Origin: Cyathus striatus | Taxonomy: Eukaryota; Basidiomycota; Agaricomycetes; Agaricales; Nidulariaceae | DNA: 64,000 bases | NCBI GenBank assembly: GCA_025738555.1 | Contig: JAOVFP010000017.1 | Coordinates: 1,054,001-1,118,000 of the forward strand | Direction: 5' to 3' | Shown: positions 1 to 11,703 of the stretch, one piece after another | How positions within the stretch are numbered: position 1 is the stretch's first letter | Layout: each line of letters opens with the position of its first letter | Position numbers and translations under genes: made by a program | Notes under the pieces: model-generated | The model's input: only the letters and a program-made list of their open reading frames with translations | Databases searched by the model: none | Told to the model about the DNA's origin: nothing

Positions 1-734
1 TATACATAATCGCCGGTCCCATCGCTACAAACTGAACATTCCCAATTCCCAATTCCTCCGGATACGAGGGGCGATACATTGTCCCCTTTCAAACCGATGG
101 ATCGGACGAGTGTAGGGCCATAGTAGAGTAGTGCGTTTATACCTGACCATTCTGTTTATACCGCCAGCCACGTATGTATAGGGTAGAGAGTAGAGAAACA
201 TGCAGAGGAAAGGAGGAGAGGGGAGGGGACGCGCGTTGAAAAACCATAACCAACACCCCAACACTCGTTCTCCCCCTCCACCGTTTACCAAAAAGTGCTT
301 TTCAAGCCTTAAGTTCTTCTCCTAGTCCATTCTTCGTACTTACAACGGCGGTGCGTCGGATAAATTCCGCTTCGACTTTCATTTCTAGGAGTTCGATCTG
401 CAGTAGGCGTGTTAATAGGCGTTGGGGGAAGAGAGTGTAGAACGGCAGGGGAACGAAGGGGGATGTGGCAGAGAAGGTGAATATGACGAAGGGGTGGATA
501 TAAAACGAGAGAATAAGTCCAACAGATAAACCAAAACTAACCTGGACCAAAACACCACTCCCACTTCTCAACCTACCCAAACTCCTCAGCCTCCTCCGCC
601 CAATTTTGCAACACCAATAAACGCGGAGACGAGGGCAGGTAGAGTGTACTGAGGAGAAGGATGAGTCCTGGGATTAGTTGGAGGGCGAGTGGGATGCGCC
701 ATGAGTAACCAGAATACAACGGTCGATTAGTTCC
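1..734 (-). pseudogene. Broken MFS sugar transporter, partial at the left edge
   Basis: Seen: the minus strand gives, in order, SWRIPLALQLIPG (about 650-720), the loop QIELLEMKVEAEF after an intron of about 130 bp (donor GTTAGT, acceptor CTGCAG), KALFGKRWRGRT near 300, INALLYYGPTL near 130, and SPLVSGG then VQFVAMGPAIMY at the edge. These are signatures of fungal sugar/H+ symporters of the major facilitator superfamily (12 membrane helices, plasma membrane). Damage: a TGA stop at 302-304 just before KALF; a direct 7-bp repeat (AATTGGG twice, near 40-55) that breaks the frame between SGG and VQF; and no N-terminal half upstream of 734, where the sequence becomes unrelated. The rest lies outside the window. 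Family assignment is firm; the call of pseudogene would change only if unusual introns remove the stop and the repeat. Confidence 0.72.
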
Positions 735-1218
735 TTAACGGCATATCTGCAAAGATCTTCATGGCTGATGCTTCATTCGATCCTTCGAAACCTCCTTTTG
801 TATTGCCTATGCCGCTAGAGTAAATAAACACGAACTTCAATGCATACTTGCTCTCTGCATCAAAAGCATTCACGGATGGATATCGACTACACGACAACTT
901 CGAAGGGCTAGGGGAGCACCTTGTTCCCATGTCGTTTTACCCTGTTAGCTCCCCTATCAAACCCACCATCGCCTTCAATCTCACAATATTCCAGCGCCAC
1001 GCAAGCGAAGGTGTTGATTGTGGCGCTGAAGCACGTCGATGCGCTCAGTTTCGTCGTTGCGTATTTGGCGTTTTGCTCCGGTGAACATGCGTTTACTGTT
1101 ATACAGTACATTGATGAGAATCGTGGTGTCGGAAAAGTGCTGGTTGAAGGCGGACCGGGAGGTGAACCAGAAAGCGAGGGAGAAGATGATGGGCCGGATA
1201 CGACGCACACATAACGCA
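735..1218. other. Stretch without a recognisable gene
   Basis: Both strands hold open frames of 60-150 codons, but none shows a family motif or a frame that continues the transporter fragment. I see no repeat or RNA gene here. Confidence 0.4.
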
Positions 1219-1900
1219 TCATGCCAGAGATAAACCGTCTGTAGGTCTTGACGGGGGAGCTAGAATTAGGATATTTGGTAGTTGCTTTGTCTCTATAGGT
1301 ATCGGCGAAGGCTCCTTTATCTTCGAAGGAGAAGGAGAAGCAGGCTGCGAAATATCTCTTCCCACTCTCTCTATACACCTCCTTACTTGGTCTTCATCAA
1401 GAAGTGTAACGCCATCGTCTGCGGGTGCGAGGGACAAGGGAATAGGAAGGTTTGTTACTTTCCCTTTCCCCTCTTCCCTCCCCTCTTCCTCCGTCCCCAC
1501 CTCTTTCCCCTTCACACACCCCGCATCCGCACCCTCATCCAACAAAACACGCAAAACTACATCCCACCCAGGCCCGCTCCCGCTCTCCTCCATCTCAACA
1601 TCCTCATCCTCCACATCCGAATCGGCGAATCCGAGGGACACGTAAGGACTCAGCTGTACCGTGTGCCTTTGCCTCTGTCTCCGAGGGGGAGGGGACGAGC
1701 GGAGGAGCGCGTACGCGCCGATCCTTCTTCTTTCTCCTTCATAGTAGTCGCAGGGCGACGGGGAGGAAGAGGTGGAGGGGGAGGAAGGGATGGGCGGGGA
1801 CGAGCGCGTCTAGGTAAATTAGATACATGCGGTCCACCCACTCCCCCAGCTCTTGCAAGGGAAAGGGGGACAACAGGTTTTCGAAAGCCTGCTAGTTCAT
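1219..1900 (-). pseudogene. Unidentified coding stretch in shifted frames
   Basis: Protein-like text runs on the minus strand but jumps frame. LQELGEWVDRMYLIYLDA lies at about 1805-1858. It is followed in another frame by YYEGERRRIGAYALLR (about 1690-1755). That frame continues as LSPYVSLGFADSDVEDED and on to a stop at 1219 after an acidic then proline/serine-rich tail. No good introns explain the frame changes, so this may be a decayed gene, or one whose small introns I missed. I do not recognise the family. The strand is the same as that of the neighbouring transporter fragment. The GC-rich low-complexity sequence makes false open frames likely on the other strand. Confidence 0.35.
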
Positions 1901-1919
1901 CTAATCTCGCTATATAAGG

Positions 1920-2170
1920 CGAGGAGGGGGGTTTGGCTTTTCCTTTGGATTTGGATATGCTGTTGCCTGGGAGGAGGGGGGGTGTGACTGCCAACGTCAC
2001 CGATTCCGAGGAGGAGGAGGGTGAAGAGGGAGATGGGGAGGAAGGGGAGAACGAGAGAAGGGAGCGTGTGGATGTGTGGTGTGCTTGGTGTGTTGGCATT
2101 GTCGTTCTGGGGGGTGGAGATGGGAGAGGTGGTGGTTGTGGTTGCGTTGTGGAAGAGGGGTATTGAATCC
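1920..2170. repeat. Purine-rich low-complexity tract
   Basis: The plus strand is dominated by GAGG, GGAG and GGTGG words (purine strand), creating long spurious open frames on both strands. No gene is called here. Confidence 0.6.
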
Positions 2171-2230
2171 CAGAAGAAGAGGAAGCGAAACGCTGGGTAG
2201 GGAAGCCAATCGACCCGTGTCTCTGCGTGC

Positions 2231-2245
2231 GCTCTGTAAAAACGA
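2231..2245 (+). repeat. Left terminal inverted repeat candidate
   Basis: CTCTGTAAAAACGAA, an exact inverted match to 20107-20121. Chance 15-base matches are possible in a window this size. The weight comes from its position directly outside matching subterminal repeats. Confidence 0.5.
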
Positions 2246-2254
2246 AGGCACATG

Positions 2255-2960
2255 GATTTCACATGCACAGGTCATGTAATAGTCAGTAATGAGGAGTAAT
2301 GAGCAGTACATGCTAAAATGTCGCAATTCAGACCTGGACATGACCTGAAAAAACCTTTCACACTCATATTTGGGACATGGTTAGGACATGTAATTCCGTT
2401 CTCTGAGCCAATGAGATTGTACATCCATTAATGATGTATTGAGAGATACATGACCTGAACATGATCTAGAGATGCCTTATTATATCAATTACATCTTTTG
2501 CTAATGCCATTTACATGAGATGGGAATGTTGTCTTCATAATCTGGACATGTCTATATCAGTACCATAAAATGACGTTCACATACTCTACCCATGTAAGCT
2601 GCATGATATCATGATGTCCAAAATAGCACATGGACATATTCATTTCAGAACCATAAGATGTTGTCGACATGCTCTAACCATGTCCACTTCTTCTTAAGAT
2701 GTTAAAAACATGAGCTTGACATGCACAATGAAGTCCTTCTAAATGAGCTAGCTATGTCGGTTACATGACTACAAAATGCCACTAGTGTCTTCTCAAGATG
2801 ATATAAACATGAGCTTGATATGCGCAACACAACCATTCTAAATTAGCTAACTATGTCAATTTCATGACTAGCGAATGCCACTAGCATGAGCCAACAGTAT
2901 CCGCTACACATGCTGGGTATGACAAATTAATGACTAAAAAATGACTAACAAATGATCTAG
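2255..2960. repeat. Subterminal repeat region, acatg-rich
   Basis: A non-coding AT-rich stretch in which acatg, catga and related words recur on both strands every 10-25 bases, with longer partial repeats (for example atgagcttgacatgc near 2709 and atgagcttgatatgc near 2809). Such clusters are the usual binding sites of transposase or its accessory protein in CACTA elements. The stop codon of the neighbouring minus-strand gene (2957-2959) touches its inner edge. Confidence 0.5.
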
Positions 2961-5718
2961 GAATGTCCTCTGCATGCTGTGTAACTCATACCAAACACCT
3001 GATTTACGTCATTAATCCCTATACCTTTGTCTTCCCACTGCCTTTCCTTCCACCATTTTTCACGCGCTAGTATGTAGGTGATATTAAGTCATATAATTAA
3101 ACATTAGTGGTAGCGTTACACTTACAGTCTCTTTGATAGCACGTATATCTTCATTACTAGGTTTTGGGCACATATCGTCATTCATAATGGCATCAATGTA
3201 ATCAACTTCAAATAAGCATCAGATATAAGTTATTGAACAGAAAAAGGACTCAATATACCTTTCTTTTTTGACTTAAGATTAGACAATGTACCTTTAGGGT
3301 GGCGATTTGCGACCCACTCCTCCAAATCCTTTAGAGTAAGAGACTATATGCAATAGAAATGTTATATTAGTATAAGCGTCAATAAATCAGGGACGCACTG
3401 CAATTGTTTTCGCATCAGCACCCTGAGTAATAGACACAGGAGCCGACAACAGAGCTTCCGGGTCGGGAGACGAAATACTGGGGCTCGTGCCATTCATTGC
3501 AAGCTGCAGAAGCAGAAGTGAGCAAACAATACATAAAAGGCTTAAGAATCATGTACTTCATTTGGACAGATCTCGAGAAGTCTGTCAATAAGTTGATCAA
3601 GATAGATGTCACTGAGGTAATTTGGTGTGGTGTTGCTATTGTTGAAACACATAATGCGGGCCACCTGACATGTTTTAATGGTACCAGCAAGAAGTCAACA
3701 TGCAAATGATACATCCTTTCCAATACTCTCCCATGAAGTAATCGCTTCTCCCCACTTGAGGCCACCACCAGTATATGCATAGTGGCCCCAGCCTTCGTTT
3801 ATGTCATCTTCAGCCAGGGTGGGGTCATTGGGATCTGCGGATTCAATTCTCGAAAGGATGGTACTCGCATTCAGGGAGGGGCTACAGATATCAGTAGAGG
3901 GCATGGTCTTCAAAGTGGTTATTAGACCTATTGCACGTTTAAACTTTTTGAAATCAACATTTTCATTAAAGATAGCTATTAAATCCCGAAGTGTGATATA
4001 AGTAACAGCAAATCTGTCAAAGAAATGAAAACTGACCTGTAAGCGCATCAAATGAATGCCCAATTTGTATCATTGAAACATCCACACGCTGTCGGCCTGA
4101 GGTAGGTTGATGTAAATTGTTTTCTTTGAAAAGCTGTTGCTCGAGAGCAGCTGAAAGACTTTTGCGCTCCTCCCCACTCACCCCACTACCAGATGTCAAG
4201 CCCCTATCCTGCGGTGGTACCAAGCCCCCATCCTGCAGTGGTACCAAGCCACCGTGAATCTGTCTTGGAGAAATGTCGCCACCGCTAATGCCCCCAGGTA
4301 CTAACCCATCATACATACTGCTAATACTGGCTAGAGGAGTGCTAACACTTGCAGGAGTAACTCCATCACTAGCTGAAGTGGTGGGGGTGTCAGGTGTGCG
4401 TGCACCAGTACAACCGGGCTGGTTGTTGGAACCAATATCACTGGCTCCCAACGTTGACATAGGGGTGGCTCTTTTGGTAGAGCTGGCAGTGTCAGCATGG
4501 GGGTTGTTGATGTTGGTGGGGGTCGGAATGTTCAGCAAGTTGTTGGTACCTTTGCGATTATTTCAGTGAACACTGAAAAGTAACAAAAGAGGATATATTC
4601 AACGTACATTGACCAGAAGGCCCTGCAACACCAGCCCCTGACTTCCTCAGATGCTTGGATGGGGACTGCCTCTCCGATGGTGACATGTGACGTCGTTTGC
4701 CAGCCTTCTTGACTGTTGAAGTTTTCCTAGCAGGATACAGACTCGAGGTAGATGATTTGCCCTTTCCCTCTCGCTTTGTCTTCAAGCACTGCATAAAGGT
4801 CATCTCCATCTTCCAATGCCCTGCACAATATGACATCAGCGGCTGCATGTTTTCCAGTTTGTTCACAGCTGTTTTCCACTCCACTGGGTGATAACGCTCA
4901 AAGTGAGTCTTCTTGAGCTCAGGTGGAATGTGGTTGAGGGGCGGCAGTGTTTTGAGATCAGTATTGATGATCTCCTTTATACTATTGCAAATATATCGCC
5001 AAGTGCCGTCATCGATTTGAGTTCCATCAGGGGGTATACGAACTGCAAACTTTATGTTATCTGTTGGCTTTTTCTCATTGTACTCATCTTGAGTCCACAT
5101 TATGTTTTCGTGGTATATTGTTGGTCGAGTAGCACTACCAGCACCAATGGCAATTGGAATAGTGCCAGGAGCAGTAGAGGGAGTGAGCTGTGAAACTGAG
5201 TCACTAGGGGAAAGGGATGGACTGCGTAGAGCAGAAAAATCTTCATTAATGGTACGTCTAATAATAGGAGGTTATAAAAAGTAAAACATGTAATAATGAT
5301 GCACTTACCGGATAGCAGCAGGAATCCCCACCTCAGGATGTGATTGCAGCTGGAACTGAAAAACTTGTCGCTGAAGATCAGCCTTCTCTCGCTCCAGCTC
5401 CATACATTGTTGTGTACGAGCCATCAGTTGATTTCTTGTTTGCTCTAGCGAAGACATCATATTTGAAAACGTAGGATTACGGACAAGCTCCTGCCATGGC
5501 AACGTTTCAACAGTCCAGGTGTTGTTACTGTTGGTGCTAGCGATGGAATTGGTGCGTGATGCTGAGCTGTATGAGCTGGTAGATGGCAAGTACGGCATAT
5601 TGAAATCCATTAGGGGAGGTGGAATGAGGGTTGAAGCATGCTGAGAAGCAGGAGAGAGAGCTGGCATAGGTTCATTGCTGATGTCCATTGCATCATTCAG
5701 AAAAGCAGTAAATGCCAT
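2957..5718 (-). CDS. Uncharacterised multi-exon gene beside a transposon end
   Basis: The start is taken at MAFTAFLNDAMDIS (ATG ending at 5718). Exons joined by eye: 5309-5718 (donor GTAAGT), from 5257 on (MWTQDEYNEKKPTDN, a KR-rich stretch), a Ser/Thr/Pro-rich exon at about 4540-4040, NENVDFKKFKRAIG to GWGHYAYTGGGLKWG (about 3980-3710), VARIMCFNNSNTTPNY (about 3670), LAMNGTSPSISS, SLTLKDLEEWVANRHPK (about 3340-3300), DYIDAIMNDDMCPKPS (about 3200), and a tryptophan-rich end EKWWKERQW (about 3050). All frames join with GT-AG introns and I see no internal stop, so the gene looks intact at roughly 600-650 residues. There is a coiled-coil-like stretch near residues 95-130. I do not know the family. 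Its place between subterminal repeats and cargo suggests the second, DNA-binding protein of a CACTA-like element; that is inference. Confidence 0.6.
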
Positions 5719-6065
5719 GACACGGATGTATGTCGCGTAGCAAATGGGTGGATTCTATATTTGTTTGTACATATGTATCCCTACAAACTGTTTAATAGTA
5801 AGCTACCATAAAGCTTAAGTATTCTTTGAAGTAATGAGAAGGACTATATATTTGAAATCATAGCTAAGGATAGTTTATAGTACAATGATATATAGCTACA
5901 AGATTGTATAGTGCACTCTTCTTCGACCATCCAAAAGCTCTGGGATCATAAGCTTTTAGAAGCTGGTGTGGGGCATCCATGAGGTCGAGGACAACTGAGG
6001 CAAAGACTCTCCCAGACTATACATACAACAATCAGCATACAGAACTAGCATAACAAAGTAGATAC
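5719..6065. other. AT-rich spacer with a short duplicated gene end
   Basis: Mostly non-coding. At 5914-5935 it repeats, with one change, the sequence ctcttcttcgaccatccaa found at 6145-6163, where it encodes the ALGWSKKS motif of the next gene on the minus strand. This is a second partial copy of that gene's 3' end. Confidence 0.5.
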
Positions 6066-9000
6066 TCACATCATCATCGCAGCTTGACCAACAACATTTT
6101 CCTTCTGACCCATCGAACTCTTTCCAGTAGATGTCTTTCCATTACTCTTCTTCGACCATCCAAGAGCAGTCCGACAAGCAGTAGATCTAACACGGGGACA
6201 AGCATGAGGCACAAGGCCAAACATGTTCTCGTGCTTCCGCTTGGCGTCCATAGCGAACGGCGAGAATGGCTTGAGAGCCTCCAATGCGTGAGGGAGGGCA
6301 CTGATGTTTGCATTCATCATCTTGTCCTGCAACACTGGCGTAGGCACTGCATTGGTCGCAGCTGCAAATGAAGGTTGCAGGTCTGCCTTGGAAATACAAT
6401 CCAGGGACAGTGTGGTCTTTGAAAGACGCGCTTGTGAATAGGGTGATGGTCTGGACTGGGTTCGTGACCGTATGCGACAAGGCTGGAGTTCAGAAGGCAA
6501 AGATCATAAAAAATTTCAGAAGCCTATCCTCCGAGGATGGCCTCTCTTGCAAACTAGGCAAGCCATAGCCGAACGGATCTGCCGAGCCTGAGTCAATTAC
6601 CCTTCCATAGGACGACACCAATGCGATACTGAAAATCGAGTCGTGTTGACAATGATTGACGCAACATGTGGCTGCAGGTGGAGGATAAAACGAGGGCCGG
6701 TTGTCATTGATTTGAAACCATGGCGAACTTCATCAAAGGACTCAAATCCAACAAAACTGGCAGCTGATGCGCGTTGTGAGTCCATGTAGAAAGAGCTCCT
6801 GTTGCCCTCACGCATAAACCTCTTTGAGCTGGAGTCTGAGTTGACTCGAGGTCGTACTTCGGGCATAGTATTAATCTTCACGTAAATGGACTTGAGCACC
6901 AATTCATCCTCAAATGTCAACGACATAGAAAGTGACTGAGTGTGAGACAGAGGTGGGATGATGTCCGAAAGCGTCAATGGTTGCCAGGGTTTAAACAGGC
7001 TTGGACTGAGAACACCGCTGAACTTGAAAGACCTGTTGAGTTGTCCATCCGAAGCTTTAGATTGAGACATCTTCAAAGCTTGTGGTTCAGCCATAATAAT
7101 ATCCTCAGAGTCGGCACTAGCCAGGCTATCTGACCCTTGAAGAACAGTGGGTTCTCTCATGTCGAGCAACCTTGAGCCAGAGATCGTGTCGAAGTGGCTC
7201 TTGGTCTCAGCAGCATCCTCAGCCACCTTGGTTGTCTCGTTAAACATTGTTGGCTCCTTCACATCTACAATGCGCAACGCCGAATAACTATCGAACAGGT
7301 TGCTTTGGGAGGAATCTTGGGAACAGGCAGGAACTCAATGCATAGTAGACCATCCTTGAGATATCTAAGGTCTACCTTTGCTGGCATCTTGAAAGTGTTC
7401 TCCACCTGCTCTACGAAGCTTCGATGATCGGAAGCGCCAGATTCATTGAGTTTCTGAAGTTCCCCGGCGAAGTCGAATGATTTGTTCATGTCCTCTTCAG
7501 ACATAACACCACCTTCATCAACATCAGTGTGCTCGCCAGTGTCATCAACCAACTCAGCCCGGAATATGGGCATATCATGCCTTGGAGCAACGTCTGAAAT
7601 CGGGATCATATCCTCAGAGGGGGAAATAGGAGATTCGTTGCCCTCCACATTGTTTCCACCACGATAGGAGAGCATGTCGTCGATAATGGAGTGGCACTCA
7701 GAGCCAGATGCTGATAAGATGTACCGCAATTCCTCAGGAACGTCGGAGCCAGGGTCAGATGCGTCGAGTTCAGGAATGTTGTATCCTGATACATCGGAAC
7801 CACCTAATGTGCTTCCCATGCCGATTAGCTTGCGTGTCTCAGGGGGGGGATGGGAATGCCTCCTCCAGCCATGCTTCCTTGACTCGAATGGCTACTCTCA
7901 GAATGTCCAGAGGTGCAAGAGAAGACTGTTTGTGCACATGAGTACCTTCAGGACGAGAGAATACGGAGCCGGTTGGTGTTAGAGAACTGGTACCGAAATC
8001 GTCCAAAGAGCCCTTCGATCCAGCCCTGCTTGAAGAACAGGAGCCTCCGAACACAAATGACATCGGGGCTCGGACAGACCCCTCCTCTGAAGCCCTGGAC
8101 ATGGAGCCTGGTGAGAAATATAGTTTTGGTGGGGCGGTTCTATGCCCTGTAATGGGCAATGGGTTGAAGACCAGCTTGGACTCTGGTTCCAGTGCGGGTG
8201 TCATGGTACACTTGTGACCAGGATGGAATGTTTTTCCAGTTGCAGGCATCGGTGGCAAAGGCTTGTCGAAGGGAGGTGCACTGGCTTTCTTCTCCTTCAC
8301 CAGCGAGAGCTACTGATTGAGAACACTCCATGGTACGATTTGCTGGCCGATGAGGTTGGACTTCGATGAGGCTTCCCTGACCATCGCTGCCTGGCTTTGA
8401 GCAGCTGTATATGAACTGATGGACGCGATACTGTCCCTAAGACCCTTCTTGAGTGGACTACCACTGAGTAAAACCTTTCGTTGAACCGACTTTGTGGGGC
8501 TTTCCTGAATTACGCACAATGCTGTTCCAGTGAGGAGTTCCTCCAATGAAACAGGAGAAGGTCATGCAGGCATGATGTCCGGAGTTGTGGGGGTCGCCTC
8601 CAAATCCAAGTGGTTAATCAACTGTGAGAGGTCATTGGTAGCGGCATTGAGAATTGAAAGAACGCCTGAAAATAGCAGTAAGAAAGGTTTGAAAAGAAAT
8701 GGTAGAAAGACTTACTGTATTCACCCTCATGGAAAGGCTGGCTTCTTGGCTGGTATCATGGCGACCTTCTCTCCCTCCTCCCCGGTGCTGCCCTTGCAGA
8801 TACTCTCATCGTCGAAACTATGACCATCGTTGGTCGCCTCCTCGATCATTAAAATTGGGTACTTGCTCTTCCTGCCGACAGTGCTCGAAGCAGGCGATGC
8901 AATAACCTTCTCTGCCTCTCTCTCCTCAACAATCTCCTCTGCTTCTTCCTGATCATGTGCAGGGTGAATCGGCGATCCGACGCCGTACGCATTCCAGGAC

Positions 9001-10515
9001 TGACTTCGGGGAAAATGTCGCTGATGGCTGTCCTCCTCCTGCCCTCCGTCCCTGCCCTACTCTCTTTACCCTCCCACCTATCTTTCTCTGCATTCTCCCG
9101 CCTCTCCTTCCTCCTCTGCCCCTTAACATGCTGCAACCCCTCCTCATCCCGTCTAATCAAAGCAGAACCACCAGTACCCAAGTGTCCACTCACAGAAGAA
9201 TTGCGAGAGTTGGATGAAGCGATGAACGCAGGGCAAAGATTGTGGACAGCGTAGAGGCAGCGCGGTCCCTCCCTGAAAACTTGAAGACTGATTCCACGGA
9301 TAATCTATTGCCAGAGACGGTCGTAGAATTTACAGGATTCAGGGGATTGACAACAATTGAGGACACTGTCGATTCACTGTGCATATTGGGAAGGCACATA
9401 GGGGACGGAAGTCCAAGCCCAAGGATGCTATGTTTCTTCTTCCCGAGCGTTTGCGCTGCGGGAGGTGCAAGCTTCGAAGGAACAGGCGAAGCCATAAGTG
9501 CTCCAGCCTCGAAGCTGCTGGTAGACAAGCGCAGCATAGCAGACTTCTCAACCTCGGGCTCTTCCTTGACCTTCAACTTGGACTTCTTCTGCTTAATAGT
9601 CCCCTCTTTCTCCTTTTCTCCTTCTTTTTCTTCTTAATCATCCCCTCCTTCTCCTCGCCAGCCATATTCTCCTTGGCCCCCCAACCAAGTCCCAAGAGCG
9701 CGCTTAGCGGCACCAGGCACGCCGGCTCTCACATGCAGGGGACTAACTGGAGGGCTACGAAAGATGAGGCTGAGCATTCTTGTTTTCGGGAGCGATAGGT
9801 AATCCTTTGGAAATATGGCCCATATTGATAGCGTGTTGAGGAGAGTTCCTGAGTCTAAGGAGTTGAAGCATGTTTGTGACTCGCCGTCGAGACGAAGAGG
9901 CTCTGGGGCTATGTTGGCGGTAAGCGAGAGTATATAATAAGAAAGTGAGCTGCTTACTCTTTGATCGTGAGGGCAAGAAAATCCCTCGTATTGAGCCCTT
10001 GGCCTCGTCGGAGTCGAACGCTAGAGAAAAATGAAAATGTCAGCAAAATGCAATACCGAAATAAACCAATCCTACCTTTCAACACTTTATTCTCCTTCGT
10101 CTTATCTTTCGAGTCCTACCTCCCCCTCCTGATACTCCACCACCTCCCTTCAGTCTCCCCCTTGACCTTCAATCCCCCAAGATCCTCCCCCTCCCCCGTC
10201 TTCACCTTAATCTTCCCCTCCTCCCCATTCAACTTGGGCACGTTCGTAGCCTCACCCAATGCATCTCCACCTCCCCATACAAGCCCGTCTAAAGCTGCGC
10301 GCAACTTCTTCTTCTTCGCCATAACAACATCTCCCATCTCCGGGTCCTCAGTGGGATCGACGTAGATCTCGAACCCTCCTCTGGCGGTGGACCCAGTAGC
10401 GCCTACACGACAAGCAACATCAGGTAAATCTTTCGCTCCTCGTTCCCTCTCCTTCTCATAGTACTGCTTCGGCCAACTCTCCCTGAGTGATTGCTCCTAC
10501 ATCGGTCACCGACAC
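6066..10515 (-). pseudogene. Decayed copy of a long serine-rich basidiomycete protein of unknown function
   Basis: Minus-strand text from N to C: YYEKERERGAKDLPD and GGFEIYVDPTEDPEMG (about 10470-10340), KKKKLRAALDGLVWGGG, WWSIRRGR then TAG (10116-10118), SFEAGALMASPVPSK with KKKHSILGLGLPS (about 9500-9420), RRDEEGLQHVKGQRRKER and EGRRRTAISDIFPEV (about 9150-9010), SPLKKGLRDSIASISS (about 8450), GELQKLNESGASD RSFVEQ (about 7440), VDVKEPTMF, SFVGFESFDEVRHGF (about 6750), and PSELQPCRIRSRTQSRPSPY to TARTALGW-like end with KENVVGQ (6500-6066). From memory these blocks, in this order, match a long low-complexity protein widespread in mushroom-forming fungi and annotated as hypothetical. Here the blocks sit in different frames, with a TAG where lysine is expected and a large middle section missing before PSELQP. 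So this is a shortened, frameshifted copy. Confidence 0.6.
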
Positions 10516-11703
10516 GGCTTCTTGGCTGGCTAGGCTTTGAGGAGGCTGGAGGAGGCTGGAGGAGGTTGCGTGGAGGAATAGTTCAATGTTCCGGGTATGA
10601 AAGTGTCCACGAAGTGAGGTGAGAGGCGTTTGGGGTGTGCGTGTGGGTAAGGGTGCTGGAAGTGGAGGTTGAGGTGGTGGTGGAGTTGGTAGTGGTGGAG
10701 GAGAGCGAGGTGGTGGAGGGCGAAGGCGAAGCGGCAGTGAAATTTTGGAAATGTCCGGTGGCTACAGCAGTTGATGGTAGATGGTGGATGGAGGCGATCA
10801 TTCGATCACAGCATGTGAGGTACCGGCGACGACACGAACGGCTGAGGAGGGGAATTATACACCGATTTGAACGCCTCAAAGACAAGAAATGCCAACTGCA
10901 CCCCAACGTAAACCGCCTCCCAATTCCAACTTCAACAATGTTTCCTGCGAGGGGGGGCGATAGTCGATGATGGCATGGTCCAGTTGTCATGTGAAATTTG
11001 GGGCAGGCTGGAGGAGGTTGCGAAGTGGGATGGTTCAACATGGCGCGTTCTGGTATGAAAGTCGTTGACGTCAGGTGCTGGTCGCGATCCTAAGACTGCT
11101 ATACCACATCGGAATTGTCTGCCACATCGGCTCCGACGTATAAGCACCCCATGTAAACCGCCTTGCGCACATGCACTAGCTGTGTGATCATGGTGATCGT
11201 GCTTGAAAGCGTGTCGAGAAGCTATCAAATGCAGACTGTGCAGATGTGATGGTACAATTGGTAAGGAATAAGTAATTCAAATGCATAAATGAAGGGACGA
11301 ACCTCGAAAGCCATGCTCTGCAGACCCATTACCACCCATCCTAAAGTTCAAATTCCCAGCGTAAGTAGAAGCATTGGCTTCATTATTATAAAGGATCTTG
11401 AATGATTAGCATTAGGTGAACAGAGAGAAGCAAGAGAGCAAGAGAGAAGAGTGAGAGAGATAGAGAGAGAGAGGGTAGTATAACGGCAACTTGGTTGGCA
11501 GTGTCAACCGCTTCCTGTGTTATCTCACAGGATCATGTGACCTTATCAACCCTCTTCCATTATCGACGTTATACGCGCGCGTACATTTCACTAAATGTTT
11601 CATTCCATCTTTAACTATATACCTAAGTACATACTCAGATACTTCATGTAAGTAAAATACCTCCGTTCATTAAAGATTGACTGATATTTTATTTTTCAGT
11701 CAT
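10516..11703. other. Spacer without a recognisable gene
   Basis: GT/GGA-rich low-complexity sequence (about 10540-10740) holds short repeats such as ggaggctgga three times in a row. An AG-rich run of agagag words lies at 11425-11475. Two similar segments near 10583-10640 and 11000-11060 (both with a gaggaggttgcg word followed by a tggttcaa-type word and gtatgaaagt) suggest a local duplication. No protein family is seen. Confidence 0.4.

Noticed and set aside
1282..1917. Long plus-strand open frame of 211 codons and its overlapping partners
   Set aside because: It is an arginine/proline-rich product of GC-rich low-complexity DNA; the minus strand gives more protein-like text.
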